NCBI GenBank assembly: GCA_032718475.1
Contig: JAUCBJ010001472.1
Span: 1 to 29,061 of the forward strand
DNA from: Nemertoderma westbladi
Taxonomy: Eukaryota; Xenacoelomorpha; Nemertodermatida; Nemertodermatidae
Direction of reading: 5' to 3'
Length of the DNA: 29,061 nt
In this document: positions 1 through 9,395 of the stretch, one piece after another
Layout: each line of letters starts with the position of its first letter
How positions within the stretch are numbered: the first letter of the stretch is position 1
Notes under the pieces: generated by a model
The model's database searches: none
Seen by the model: the letters and a program-made list of their open reading frames with translations, nothing else
Told to the model about the DNA's origin: nothing
Position numbers and translations under genes: made by a program

Positions 1-47
1 ATACTACCAATGTCGCATTCCATATTTTTTGGAACAGATTCGATACC

Positions 48-175
48 CCACCCCCCACTTCACCACCACACCAGACCTCCCCCCAACCACATTCACACCC
101 CATCCTCTGCACCCGGACCCCACCCCCCCCCCCCCCAAACACCTCTGCACCCTACACCCCACCCCCCATACCTAA
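48..175. repeat. C/A-rich low-complexity tract
   Basis: Nearly all bases on the + strand are C or A, with several runs of six or more C and one run of about 15 C near 125-137. It lies just upstream of the first CUB exon, inside the incoming intron, and may lengthen its pyrimidine-rich tract. No coding signal is seen here. Confidence 0.8.
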
Positions 176-230
176 GCACCTAGTTTGCTGGTTCCCTTGC
201 TTAATATTAACTGTAAAATTCAACCAACAG

Positions 231-387
231 GTGTACGATGGCCTAACAGATGATACCAACAATATACTGGCAGTGTGGGAAGGAAGTTGGTTGCCTGGAC
301 GGTTGTCATCGAGCGACAATTCAGTAACACTGATATTCCGTACTGATGGCAGTGGTACTGCAACTGGGTTCGTCATTCCTTACTCAG
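231..387 (+). CDS. CUB domain, C-terminal-half exon (partial gene)
   Basis: This exon encodes 52 residues plus one base of the second half of a CUB domain, an extracellular beta-sandwich module used in protein and glycan binding. It opens with VYDG, the conserved CUB strand, continues through a LAVWEG segment and ends with a TLIFRTDGSGTATGF-like strand typical of CUB C-termini. The acceptor is the AG at 229-230 and the donor is GT at 388-389 (context TCAG/gtttga). The exon enters at phase 0 and leaves at phase 1, exactly like the exons at 20287 and 28265, and has the same 157-bp length as the latter. The matching first half must lie upstream of the window. There is no cysteine in this half, whereas classical CUB domains have two; a tryptophan occupies that place. 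Domain identity is strong; the protein's name and function are unknown. Confidence 0.85.
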
Positions 388-538
388 GTTTGAATTTATA
401 TTATTACATTCCACAGCTTATAAATTTCACATTATCATTGTTCATTTAAATGTATATAGGGGTGCTCATGGTGTTGTTCTGAAGACTTTGAGGACCCTAA
501 AATGTCATCAAAAAACACTAATAAAAAATCGACTCTTA

Positions 539-830
539 CAATGCAGCATTCATATGACGCTGAAAAGTTTCGCCTGCATTTCTGAGACCGTAGGGCATCC
601 TCATGAATTCATATATTCCAAGTGGTGTTGATACAGCTGTTTTTGGTATGTCAGTCTCAGCAATAGCTATTTGGTTGTAAGCCTGGACAAGATCTATTTT
701 ACTAAATACTGTACAACCCTTCAGGTGCTGATTTAAATGATTGATTTGGTGTACTAGGTAAGGATCGGGCTGGGTTACTCGATTTAGAGCCCGATAATCG
801 CCGCATGGCCTCCACTGGTCTGTAGGTATG
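539..830 (-). pseudogene. Gypsy reverse transcriptase fragment
   Basis: Reading the minus strand from about 814, the translation runs through WRPCGDYRALN, then VFSKIDLVQAYNQI and FMRMPYGLRNAGETFQRHM, and ends at a stop (536-538). These are the fingers, motif A (catalytic Asp in KIDL) and motif B of Ty3/Gypsy RT. The palm motif with the two aspartates is missing, as are RNase H and integrase. The frame is open for about 90 codons, so decay is mostly by truncation. It abuts the Gag remnant, implying an internal deletion of the protease region. Confidence 0.8.
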
Positions 831-838
831 TAAGGAAG

Positions 839-1749
839 TCAGTTTTCCGAGGGCATATGAGAGTTTGAGCATGTAGCAGGACGTGAAGATGGGAGTATCT
901 GCGGTTTATTTCCTGGCCAGCAACACCAATGTTTGCAGTGTTTCGCATTCTGCCCATAATAGATGTGAAATCGACATACCTTCGGCTTGTGGCCTGGAGT
1001 GAATGGAAACATAGCTCCTTGTGGCACCTTTGGCATCTTTCGGTTATGTTGATCATTAAATCTCGATGGTGAATGAGGAGCGCGTTGGTTGGCAAACCTC
1101 CCAGGTTGCGGCTTTTGATAAGATCGTGTATCATTGCTTCCATAAGTCAGGTTCGCATCAACATGGAAGAAGAGGCTGTGGGGCGTATCAGCAAATTCCT
1201 CTGGAGGAAGTTTTTGATGATGGGCAGCCAACATGGGCCAGACAGAGGAAGTGAGAGCTTGGAGCAGCTTGTGGTGCACCAAATCGTCATCTGCAGTTAA
1301 GTTGCATTCGCCCAGGTTACATTTTATATGGATGTAAACTAATGACGGTTTCTGTCCATCGAGGGAAACCTGCCCCAATGCTTCCTCGAGAAGCTCAGTT
1401 TTCGTTTTTTGATGCAAATGGAGAATCTGAGCCTTGATACCATCATACGTGTTTATCATGGACGTGACATTTAGTGCCACATCCTCCAGAAGATTTCTAG
1501 AATGTGGCGGAACTTCGTCGTCTCGCTGGTAATCGACGCTATGGCAAACTGAAACTCGAGTAAGCAGAATCAAACGGTTGGGTTTATGCAGAAAAAGACT
1601 GGTGGTTTGATAGCAATGCATTACAAACCTACCAGTATCATAGGGACTGTTGCGCCACCGAATTGCACCAAGCCAAATTGGTGGTCTACACTCGCACCTC
1701 CGCTGGCTCCAGTATTGGTGAGGTTCATTTGGAGTGTTGGGTCATCCAT
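839..1749 (-). pseudogene. Gypsy Gag remnant
   Basis: A Gag-like coding region starts near the ATG at 1749 (MDDPTLQ...), hits a stop at about 1621, and continues in another frame as a 260-residue open stretch down to 839. The middle contains a helical Gag-like pattern around LLEEALGQVSLDG, LLQALTSSVWPMLAAHHQ and KLPPEEFADT. The C-terminus has a degenerate Cys/His cluster (CRFHIYYGQNAKHCKHWCC) in the place of the Gypsy nucleocapsid knuckle. It would have packaged element RNA. At least one frameshift and the deletion into RT make it a pseudogene. Confidence 0.6.
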
Positions 1750-1790
1750 TTTGTCCGGGTCACCACTATGATGATCACCATCATATAATA

Positions 1791-2027
1791 TGTATGATAA
1801 TAAGCAATAATGCAAATGAACATCCAATATATATATATATATTAATATAATACAGTAAATCATGAATCAATATATGCAATAATATATAGTGTAAATTCCA
1901 TAGTTGTAAGAACTCTGCTAGTGTCCGATAAGATATGTACCATACAACTATTAAGTAATATGATATACAGTATCTTGCAGTGGGGGGAGGGGGGGGGGGG
2001 GGGGTGGGGTCAGTGAGAGGGCGTTAT
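1791..2027. other. AT-rich intronic stretch with G-tract
   Basis: No gene is seen. It includes a short (AT)n run at about 1830-1846 and a G-rich tract at 1982-2009 whose longest uninterrupted run is about 15 G. Confidence 0.6.
1982..2009 (+). repeat. poly-G tract with G-quadruplex potential
   Basis: Four G-runs (about 6, 15, 4 and more) are broken only by single A or T bases. Such tracts can fold as a G-quadruplex and are prone to length error in assembly. It sits just upstream of the RTE relic that starts near 2028. Confidence 0.7.
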
Positions 2028-3020
2028 AAGCTCTTCAATAATGACAGGGCATTGACTGATAACTTTATAGAAAGTTTCTGAGTCTGTACTCCCAGATATT
2101 CCCATTGGCGAAATCTCCTTTGCTGAAGTGAAGGCTGCTGCAAAGAGCATTAAGACCAATCGTGCCAGTGGAATAGATGGTTCCCCTGATGTCCTAAAAC
2201 TCTATGGTTCTTTTCGGGGAATTTCATTGATCTTTAGATTTCATTGATTTTCATTTCATTGATTGAATTTATCTTTCAATCTTTTACTGCAAGTGTTTGA
2301 AAAAGGTGTTACATTACAATTATCCTTCAACCCTATATTGAATTGTTGATATCAATAGAAAGCTGGCCATGCAAGGATTCCAAATTATTTTAAAACATTC
2401 GAATTTGGCTGGAAAATAGCTGAGATATGGGCATTTGAAAGTTGCATCCATTTGTTTCCCCTGCAGGCCATTTATTAAATTTAATAAAATATATACAATA
2501 TTCTGAAACATTCTGAAAGATTTATAATAAAAGAAAGACATATTGTGACTGTTGTTTAGTAGGCCAAAGCTCTGGTGATGGATATAGTTATGTTATGTAA
2601 TAGTACCGGTACTGTTAAATATTGTAACGGTGTTTATGTCTTGCTGTATTGTACCTATATACAGTACAGAAGTATGTATAGCTTGCTGATAGTAAGGACT
2701 GATTTAGGATTTACAAGATTGGCTAAACCAATATATATATATATGATATAGAACTGAGTGTTTTACAATATCTATGTCTGTTATCTTTGTTGACTTGTTA
2801 TCTTTAATTAACCCCTTTGATTCAGGTTTCGCTCATTTATGTTTAAATAACATACTTTCATTATATGGGATTCCTGATTAAATTATTGCAACAATCATAT
2901 CAGTATATGATGCTTCGATGACTTTTGTGTCTATTGTTGATGGTGATCGATTCGAAGTGTTATGCACTGTGTTATGCAATGTCCTCCAGGGATACACACT
3001 TACACCATTATTTTTCATAA
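2028..3020 (+). pseudogene. RTE-like LINE relic, left half (split copy)
   Basis: Positions 2028-2170 align by eye with 24371-24512 of the fuller RTE-like element (aataatgacaggg, ctgtactcccagatattccc, gcaaagagcattaagacc). Positions 2196-2235 match 24663-24700, and 2775-3020 match 24876-25100 (attatatgggattcctga). About 120 bp is deleted near 2190, and roughly 2240-2775 has no match and looks inserted. Many stops and frameshifts make it non-coding. The match stops at ...ttttcata near 3019 and resumes at 18235, so later elements split it. Confidence 0.75.
2240..2775. other. Non-matching AT-rich stretch inside RTE relic
   Basis: I see no coding signal. A 12-bp palindrome agtaccggtact lies at 2602-2613. 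The short (TA)n run near 2735 is unremarkable. Confidence 0.45.
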
Positions 3021-3070
3021 TGGGGTTCACGACTCAAATTCAAAACCAGATTAATTAGAGTGGTTGTCTA

Positions 3071-3092
3071 TAATAATAATAATAATAATAAA
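3071..3092 (-). repeat. (TTA)n microsatellite, likely LINE-A 3' tail
   Basis: Seven or more TAA units on the + strand, i.e. TTA units on the minus strand, lie about 230 bp past the LINE-A stop codon. CR1/L2-type LINEs commonly end in short simple repeats, so this is the likely 3' end of LINE-A. Confidence 0.6.
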
Positions 3093-3323
3093 ACTTCGTA
3101 TATTTCCGGTACTCATATATAGGTGAAATACATGAGGCAGCACCGCACATTGAAGTACTTCAGCTGATAATATAGGAAATACGTGTCAAAGTTCCACAGC
3201 AGGGTCAGGCCCGCCGAACTACAGTACACAATACTACAGTAGACCGGGAAATAACTACTGTACGACTCGGACAGGGACACAGAATCAACAGTTCTCGCAT
3301 GAGCCACTCCAGATCATGTTGAT

Positions 3324-5073
3324 TTAATTAATTTCCTCATATCGATTGTAGTGGGTTAAAAATTTTATTTGAATGATTTTCTTATAATGTTTATATTCTG
3401 TAAGTTGCTTTGTAATTGTTTCAAGTTGGTTCCAAGTTTTAATTAATGCTATCATGATACTGGAGTGGCCATAATTATTATTTGTTTTTGGTAATTTTAT
3501 ATTTCCCGTTCGATTATTTTGTATTTTTTCATTATATTTCTTATTTAGAAGGAATGGTAATTGTAGTGTAGCAAAAGGCAAGGTTAGGTTGTTAATGTAT
3601 CGGTAGAAGAAATTAAGCCCTGTATATTGTCGTAGTGAGTATAGATTAGGTAGCTTAGCTAGTGTACGTAATTGGGTGCCCGTCATATCTCTTATTCGTT
3701 TACTGAAGACAACTCGTAATCCGTAATTTTGCTGCTTTTCAAGACCGTATAGTAATTCCTTGTAACCGTGTTTATTATGTAATGGTAATAGTAAATTGCT
3801 ACAGTAGTTGTGATAAGGTAGAACAGTTGCTTTAAATATATTGAGTTTTGTTTTAACTGTAAGTTGGCCTTTAATCCTACGTAGACAAGAAATTGCATAA
3901 CTCATTTTGTTTGAAGTTGATGTAATTTGTTCTTTCCAATCCAGTTTATTGTCGATCAAGACACCTAGATATTTTATTGTAGACGATTGTTCTAATTCAC
4001 CTTTACTAGTATTTAAATGTATTCTGTTAGTTTCCGATGTGCGCGTTTTTGGTGAAATTAGCATGAATTCTGTCTTTTTTGTATTCAAAAAAAGGTGCAT
4101 TTTAGAGAATATGTTTTCTAGATCATCTATTTGGTGTGCCAGTGTTTCTGTAGCAATTTTAGCGTCTGTATGTGAGTAAAATATTAGTGTATCGTCTGCG
4201 TATTGAACTAAGTCTAGGTTGTGAAAAGTCTTGATGTCATTAACGTATAACAGAAATAATATAGGCCCGAGCTGTGTCCCCTGCGGAATGCCCCTATTTA
4301 GAATTTCCCAGTCTGATGTGGTCCCGTTTAATTTTACCCTTTGTGGTCTGTCTTTTAGAAAGTTTTTAATTAGAGTTATTGCAGTATTATCTAATCCTAA
4401 TGTTGCTAATTTATTTAGTAGTGTGACATGGTCTAATGAATTGAAGGCTTTGGCTAAATCTAGTGCTGCTACTGCTACATATTTATTGTTATCTAATTGT
4501 GCTTTCCATGTTTCAGTTGTATATACTATTGCATCAGAGGTTGAGAATCCTTTCCTAAAACCAAACTGTTTTTTATTTATTAGCTTATTAGAGTTTATAA
4601 ATGACATTAGTTGAATAAGTATTATTTTTTCGAATATTTTTTCTATTGTAGACGTTCCAGATATCGGGCGATAGTTTTCTGGGTCAAGAACATCACCTTT
4701 TTTAAAGACTGGTGTTATTTCAGTTAATTTTAGGTTTTCTGGAAATTCTGACATTGTAAGACATTGGTTAATTATATGAGTTAACGGAGAAACAAGTTGG
4801 AGTCTAATTAATTTTATTATTTTAGGTGGAATAGTAGATGGTCCATTTGGTTTATTTGTATTTAGTTTATCAAGTACATCCAGCATATCTAACTGTGTGA
4901 TATTTGAAAATGTGAATGGTGTTGGGTTTGTGTTTTTATTTTGGGTTATGTTTATTGTATTATCATTAGTTTTTGTTGTCTTAGAGTTTGCCTTTTGTAA
5001 TAGTCCTTTGTTATGTCTGATTCCAGCCGTAGTACCTAATTTTAAATATGCCTTATTAAATATATTAGCGATT
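3324..5073 (-). pseudogene. LINE-A reverse transcriptase part of ORF
   Basis: This is the 3' part of the LINE-A ORF, 583 codons with the stop. I checked that the minus-strand frame is open from 5072 down to the ATG at 4886, which is only an internal methionine. RT motifs in order: TPVFKKGD...NYRPIS, GFRKG, ALDLAKAFNSLDH (motif A Asp present; the second Asp of the usual FDS is Asn), RGIPQGTQLGPILF and YADD at 4191-4202. A thumb/C-terminal region ends in a TWNQLE-type segment common in CR1-like elements. It would copy LINE RNA by target-primed reverse transcription. It is separated from its N-terminus by the BEL, so it can no longer be translated as one protein. Confidence 0.85.
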
Positions 5074-5078
5074 ACTTT
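5074..5078. repeat. 5-bp target site duplication (left)
   Basis: ACTTT precedes the 5' LTR and is repeated at 12155-12159 after the 3' LTR. A 5-bp duplication is usual for BEL/Pao integration. Confidence 0.9.
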
Positions 5079-5438
5079 TGTCCTAAATTACAGATAATTT
5101 TTATACTGTATTTAGGATTGAAGTAATATTTTAGTACCACATATTTTTTCTATACATATGGCTGACTGCCTGATTAGATTATTGTTACTATCCAACTACA
5201 GAAGGACGTGTCGTTGCCTTGTTCTGGCTTTCAGTCATTTACATACACAGACTGTGTCTGTCTGTGTTATACTTACCGGTACCGTGATCTGGTGCCTTAT
5301 ACCGTTAATTATTATGTACTGAACTATAATTATCATATTTACCTAAATGCTAATCAGTTTATTATTGTTATTAAGTAAGAAAGATTTTAAAACAATGAAA
5401 AAGAACAGTTTTTACAGAACCGGCCCGGATTTCGCACA
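5079..5438 (+). repeat. BEL 5' LTR
   Basis: 360 bp, beginning TGTCC and ending CACA, matching 11795-12154 base for base as far as I can read. It should hold the promoter and RNA end signals; no strong TATA box or AATAAA stands out. Confidence 0.95.
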
Positions 5439-5439
5439 T

Positions 5440-5453
5440 TGGTGCCTGGACCA
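5440..5453 (+). promoter_or_regulatory. Primer-binding site of BEL
   Basis: One base after the LTR the sequence is tggtgcctggacca. The TGG start pairs with a tRNA CCA end, and the rest would pair with an acceptor stem. Which tRNA is not determined. Confidence 0.65.
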
Positions 5454-6053
5454 CTGTACTGCTGTAATGTTGGTGTACCTGTAAAGCCAGAAAGCTGAAC
5501 CGGTACTAACTGACCAACAGCCTACCATTATCGTACCGCCTACCGTTTTGCGTAATCAGCCAGTGTGCCCGTGGTAATACTGAATACAGTAATACCGGAC
5601 ATCGGACTGTCGGAGGGTAACCCTATCTGTCATCTGTCAATTTATTTACCATCCGTATGCTGGAATAAGACCAAACTGATGGAATCAAAGTCGGTACTTA
5701 TTGTTGAAACTGTACTACATTACTGGTATTTCTTCTTGCCGCTCATTACCGGCTGCATAAACTGCAGTTTGGCAGTGAACTGAACTATAATGCTGCTATA
5801 CCGGTATCAAATTCTGAAGTTTACAAATTGCGAAATTTTAAATTCCTAAATTTATCACCATCACTAACTATAATATACATACCGGTATGCATTGCAAAAG
5901 TGCCCGACTGATATGCCTACTGGAATAATGAATATTGAATACCGGTACGCAATACCAGTATAATATAAATAATATTTTAATTTATAAACACAACGCAATT
6001 TACTGAGCCATTATCTGATTATTATTCTGTGATATAGCCTAAACTAAATCTCA
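5454..6053 (+). other. BEL 5' untranslated leader
   Basis: About 600 bp between primer site and gag start, with no ORF that looks real. It contains repeated short palindromes around ACCGGT (5499, 5798, 5878, 5940) and a 7-8-bp match in the LTR at 5274. Confidence 0.7.
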
Positions 6054-9000
6054 ATGGCTGAAACTTTAGCCAAACTAAAGAGCAAACGCGGTGGTCACCG
6101 TGCCATGGTGACTAAGTTGTTAGATGAGCTATATCCTTTATTGTTTGTTGATGCTGATGCAAAGATAGCTATCGAAAACCCTGATGTAGATCACATTATC
6201 GATGTTACTACATCATTGCGAGACCAACAATCTAAGATTCTAGATTTAAATGAACACATTTTAAGCCTAGTCCCCACTGAGACTGAGGTAGTATCAGAAA
6301 TCGACAAAAATTGTCGAGATGACCGTCGAATGTCATCAGCACTCCGTATAGTTGATACATTCCTTAATCCAAGTCCTCCCAAATGCGAAGTAGGTAATGA
6401 CAGATCATCCAATCATGATTCATCTATGCTTAATGATAATCAAATTGGTCGAGTTAGACAGCAAAAACTACCGAGTTTAAAGTTGCCAACATTTTCTGGC
6501 AACCCCATAGACTGGCCCAATTTTTGGGACAGATTTGTTGATGCTGTAGATAAACACCAAGATATTGCAGGTGCTACAAAATTCACATATCTGGAAGGAC
6601 AACTAACTGGTGAAGCTGCGCGCTTAGTTGATAACTTCCAACGCACAAATGAAGACTATAACAAAGCTGTAATGTTGTTAAAGAATACTTATGGTAGAAA
6701 GGAAGTTATACTTCGTGCACGTTTAAATACAATATTTGACCTGTCATCACCTAAACCTACAGTAGCTGATCTAGCATTATTCCGTGCCACTTATGAAGCA
6801 CAAGTCCGTGGTATAAAGGCATTGGGTTATAACATTGATGATGCTGGTTACGTTTATGCAGAACTTATTGTACGCAAACTTCCGGCTAAAATTCGCAGCA
6901 ACATTAATCGTGCTGCGAAATCAACACATTGGTCATTAGACGACTTACGTGTTGCACTTAGGGAGGAGATTGAGCAACTACATGCTGCTGAGTCGTCAGC
7001 ACCACATACTTATAGTTCAAATTTACTTGGTCGTTCTAGTGCAGATCACAAATCTCAGGTAAATTCAACTTTTCACCATCCTTCCAGTACTGGGTCAAGT
7101 ACTGCAGGTTCATTGGTTACTGCTACCAATGATACAGCTCCTTCTAAACAAGGTGGTAGTAATATAGTCCTACCTACCTGTTTCTTATGCAGAAGTTCAC
7201 ATTTCGCAAATAAATGTGACCGCTATTCAACAGCTGAGCTGAGACATGCTCGTGCTAAAGAGCTCAATGCTTGTACTAATTGTTTAAAGCCTGGACATAC
7301 TGCTAGTAGATGTCCAAGTAAATATAGTTGTAGTATATGTCATAAACGACATCACACAGCGCTTCACTTTAAACGTCGTACAACCAATATAAAATCAGGA
7401 GAATCTCAGATGACTGCTTCAACTATAGCATCAGGTGTTTCATCTGCTTTACTTTTCTCGGCTATTGCGCCAATCATAGTTGGAACTTCAACAAGAGATG
7501 GTCCTCCTGGTACCCATGAAGTAAGGGCATTACTAGACCCTGGTTCACAACGTTCATTTATATTGCGACAAATAGCAAATGCACTTAATTTATGCACCTC
7601 TCGGCGCATTCTGATGTCTATTGATGGCATAAATGGGCCAGGTACAGAAGTCTACTATGACATTGTACAATTCAGCGTGGCTACATCTGACGGTCCAGTC
7701 CTGGTTAATGCACTTGTAGTGGACACACTTCCACATCGTCTACATACCACTGGTAGGGACGAACTTATTGAAACCCTTAAGCTCCAAGGTTTCTCCTTGG
7801 CTGATCCACGAGGAGGAGATGATATCCCAGATCTAGGTCTGCTGATTGGTGTAGATCATTTTTTCTCATTTATTTATGCAAAAAAAATCTATGATGGTTT
7901 ATATTGTATACCTTCGAATTTAGGGGATATTATAGCTGGTTGTCTACCCACCAGTGAATCTATAAAAAGTGCTTCAAATACACTATGTAGTTTTACCTCA
8001 ACTTCAGACATTGGACCTGAAGAGCATACCAACCCCGAAATGAATGTAGAGATTGCCTTCGATCGAATTTGGAGTCTAGATGCAATTGGCATAAATTATG
8101 AAGACCCAGATCTATTGCATGAAGCAACTATTCTTAATTTTGAGCAATCTATACGATTTGAAAATGGTCATTATGTAGTAAAGTTCCCATGGCGACCTGA
8201 TGCCCCAGTTCTGCCTACAAATATACAGTTAGCTCGCAAGCGTTTATATGGTACATTGTCCAAACTCAGGAAAACACCTGAACTCCTACGTTGTTATCAT
8301 AATGTGATTATGAATCAACTAGAACGTGGATTTATTGAGAAGGTACCACTAGATTCTATCAATTTATCAAATAATGTTCATCAAGTACATTACCTTGCTC
8401 ATCATGGGGTCATGAAGCCAACATCTTCTACAACCCCATTAAGAGTTGTCTTTGATTGTTCTGCACGCTCAGGACCACATAAACCGAGTCTTAATGACTG
8501 CCTATATACTGGTCCATCATTGAGTCAAATGCTGGTATCATTATTAATGAAAATTCGCTGTAATAAATGGGCGTCAGTAGCTGATATAGAGAAAGCATTC
8601 CTCCAGATTGGAGTTGAAGAAGTCGATCGTAATGTTACTCGATTCTTTTGGCCCAGTAATCCAGAAGATGAGTCTAGCCCATGGGATGTTTACAGATTCC
8701 GTGTAGTGTTGTTTGGGGCTACATGCTCTCAATTTCTACTCAACGCAACAATACGACACCATGTGAAATCTACTCTAATAAAATCAAATGATGAAATCAC
8801 TTTAGCCAAACGTATTATTGACAATATCTATGTAGATAACCTTCAGGCTACTGATGAAAGCGAAGACAGTTTGATATCTTATTATCGCAAATGCTGCGAT
8901 GTTCTCATTGCTGGTGGATTCCCATTAAAACAATGGGTCACTAATTCACCTAAATTACAACAAATTATCGACAAAGATAACAATGTTTCCAAAGTCACAA

Positions 9001-9395
9001 ATACTACTATATCCTTATTTGGGTTATTATGGGATACAAATACTGATGTTATTGGATTTCCCACCCTAGACATTGTTTCTCCAGATATTGTTACAAAACA
9101 TGTTGTTTTGTGCTTGACTTCTAAGTTATATGATCCTAATGGATGGTTATTTCCAGTAACAATCCGATCACGTATGTTCCTCCAACAGTTGTGGCAACGT
9201 GGATTGTCATGGAAGGAACCCATTCCTGATGAATTTATGAAGGAATGGGAATCCATTATTAATGACTTCAATCTTGTAGTTTCATTCGAAGTACCTCGAC
9301 GACTACCTTTAGGACTCAGTTCCAAATTACATGTGTTTTGTGATGCTTCCATTAAAGCTTATGGTGCAGTCGTTTATGCAGTTCAATCGGATTAA
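6054..9395 (+). CDS. BEL Gag-protease-RT-RNase H (first part, ends at in-frame TAA)
   Basis: 1113 codons from the ATG after the leader. Residues about 1-110 are an N-terminal Gag region. About 144-300 match a DUF1759-like Gag core (LPTFSGNPIDWPNFWDRF). Three Cys/His clusters at about 376, 407 and 427 (CFLC..., CTNCLKPGHTASRC, CSICHKRHH) are nucleocapsid knuckles. A DUF1758-like aspartic protease has LLDPGS with its Asp at about 495. The RT has motif A VADIEKAF (Asp about 844) and YVDN (about 926-929), the form of the YxDD box seen in many BEL elements. RNase H starts at VFCDAS (Asp about 1097). A TAA at 9393-9395 stops the frame inside RNase H; the same frame reopens at once. It probably acts in cytoplasmic particles. 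Confidence 0.93.
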   Translation: MAETLAKLKSKRGGHRAMVTKLLDELYPLLFVDADAKIAIENPDVDHIIDVTTSLRDQQSKILDLNEHILSLVPTETEVVSEIDKNCRDDRRMSSALRIVDTFLNPSPPKCEVGNDRSSNHDSSMLNDNQIGRVRQQKLPSLKLPTFSGNPIDWPNFWDRFVDAVDKHQDIAGATKFTYLEGQLTGEAARLVDNFQRTNEDYNKAVMLLKNTYGRKEVILRARLNTIFDLSSPKPTVADLALFRATYEAQVRGIKALGYNIDDAGYVYAELIVRKLPAKIRSNINRAAKSTHWSLDDLRVALREEIEQLHAAESSAPHTYSSNLLGRSSADHKSQVNSTFHHPSSTGSSTAGSLVTATNDTAPSKQGGSNIVLPTCFLCRSSHFANKCDRYSTAELRHARAKELNACTNCLKPGHTASRCPSKYSCSICHKRHHTALHFKRRTTNIKSGESQMTASTIASGVSSALLFSAIAPIIVGTSTRDGPPGTHEVRALLDPGSQRSFILRQIANALNLCTSRRILMSIDGINGPGTEVYYDIVQFSVATSDGPVLVNALVVDTLPHRLHTTGRDELIETLKLQGFSLADPRGGDDIPDLGLLIGVDHFFSFIYAKKIYDGLYCIPSNLGDIIAGCLPTSESIKSASNTLCSFTSTSDIGPEEHTNPEMNVEIAFDRIWSLDAIGINYEDPDLLHEATILNFEQSIRFENGHYVVKFPWRPDAPVLPTNIQLARKRLYGTLSKLRKTPELLRCYHNVIMNQLERGFIEKVPLDSINLSNNVHQVHYLAHHGVMKPTSSTTPLRVVFDCSARSGPHKPSLNDCLYTGPSLSQMLVSLLMKIRCNKWASVADIEKAFLQIGVEEVDRNVTRFFWPSNPEDESSPWDVYRFRVVLFGATCSQFLLNATIRHHVKSTLIKSNDEITLAKRIIDNIYVDNLQATDESEDSLISYYRKCCDVLIAGGFPLKQWVTNSPKLQQIIDKDNNVSKVTNTTISLFGLLWDTNTDVIGFPTLDIVSPDIVTKHVVLCLTSKLYDPNGWLFPVTIRSRMFLQQLWQRGLSWKEPIPDEFMKEWESIINDFNLVVSFEVPRRLPLGLSSKLHVFCDASIKAYGAVVYAVQSD
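9393..9395 (+). other. In-frame stop in BEL pol
   Basis: TAA between ...AVQSD and SELVMAKGR. Other BEL elements read through this RNase H segment, so this looks like a point nonsense mutation or a base-call error rather than a true boundary. Confidence 0.8.

Larger units (their letters stand above)
539..1790 (-). mobile_element. Decayed Ty3/Gypsy retrotransposon (gag + RT remnant)
   Basis: On the minus strand the order is a leader, a Gag-like frame and then a short reverse transcriptase piece, which is Gypsy order with the protease region and most of pol missing. The leader reads gtggtgacccggac near 1761-1774, resembling the primer-binding/leader region next to the gag start in many Gypsy elements. 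No LTRs were found. The element is internally deleted and frameshifted, hence non-autonomous. The family call is from the RT (WRPCGDYR, SKIDL, MPYGLRNA) and from the Gag C-terminus; the subfamily (Mag-like is likely) is inference. Confidence 0.75.

Noticed and set aside
3907-4614. Open frames on the + strand opposite LINE-A RT
   Set aside because: They are antisense shadows of the minus-strand RT, which has all catalytic motifs.
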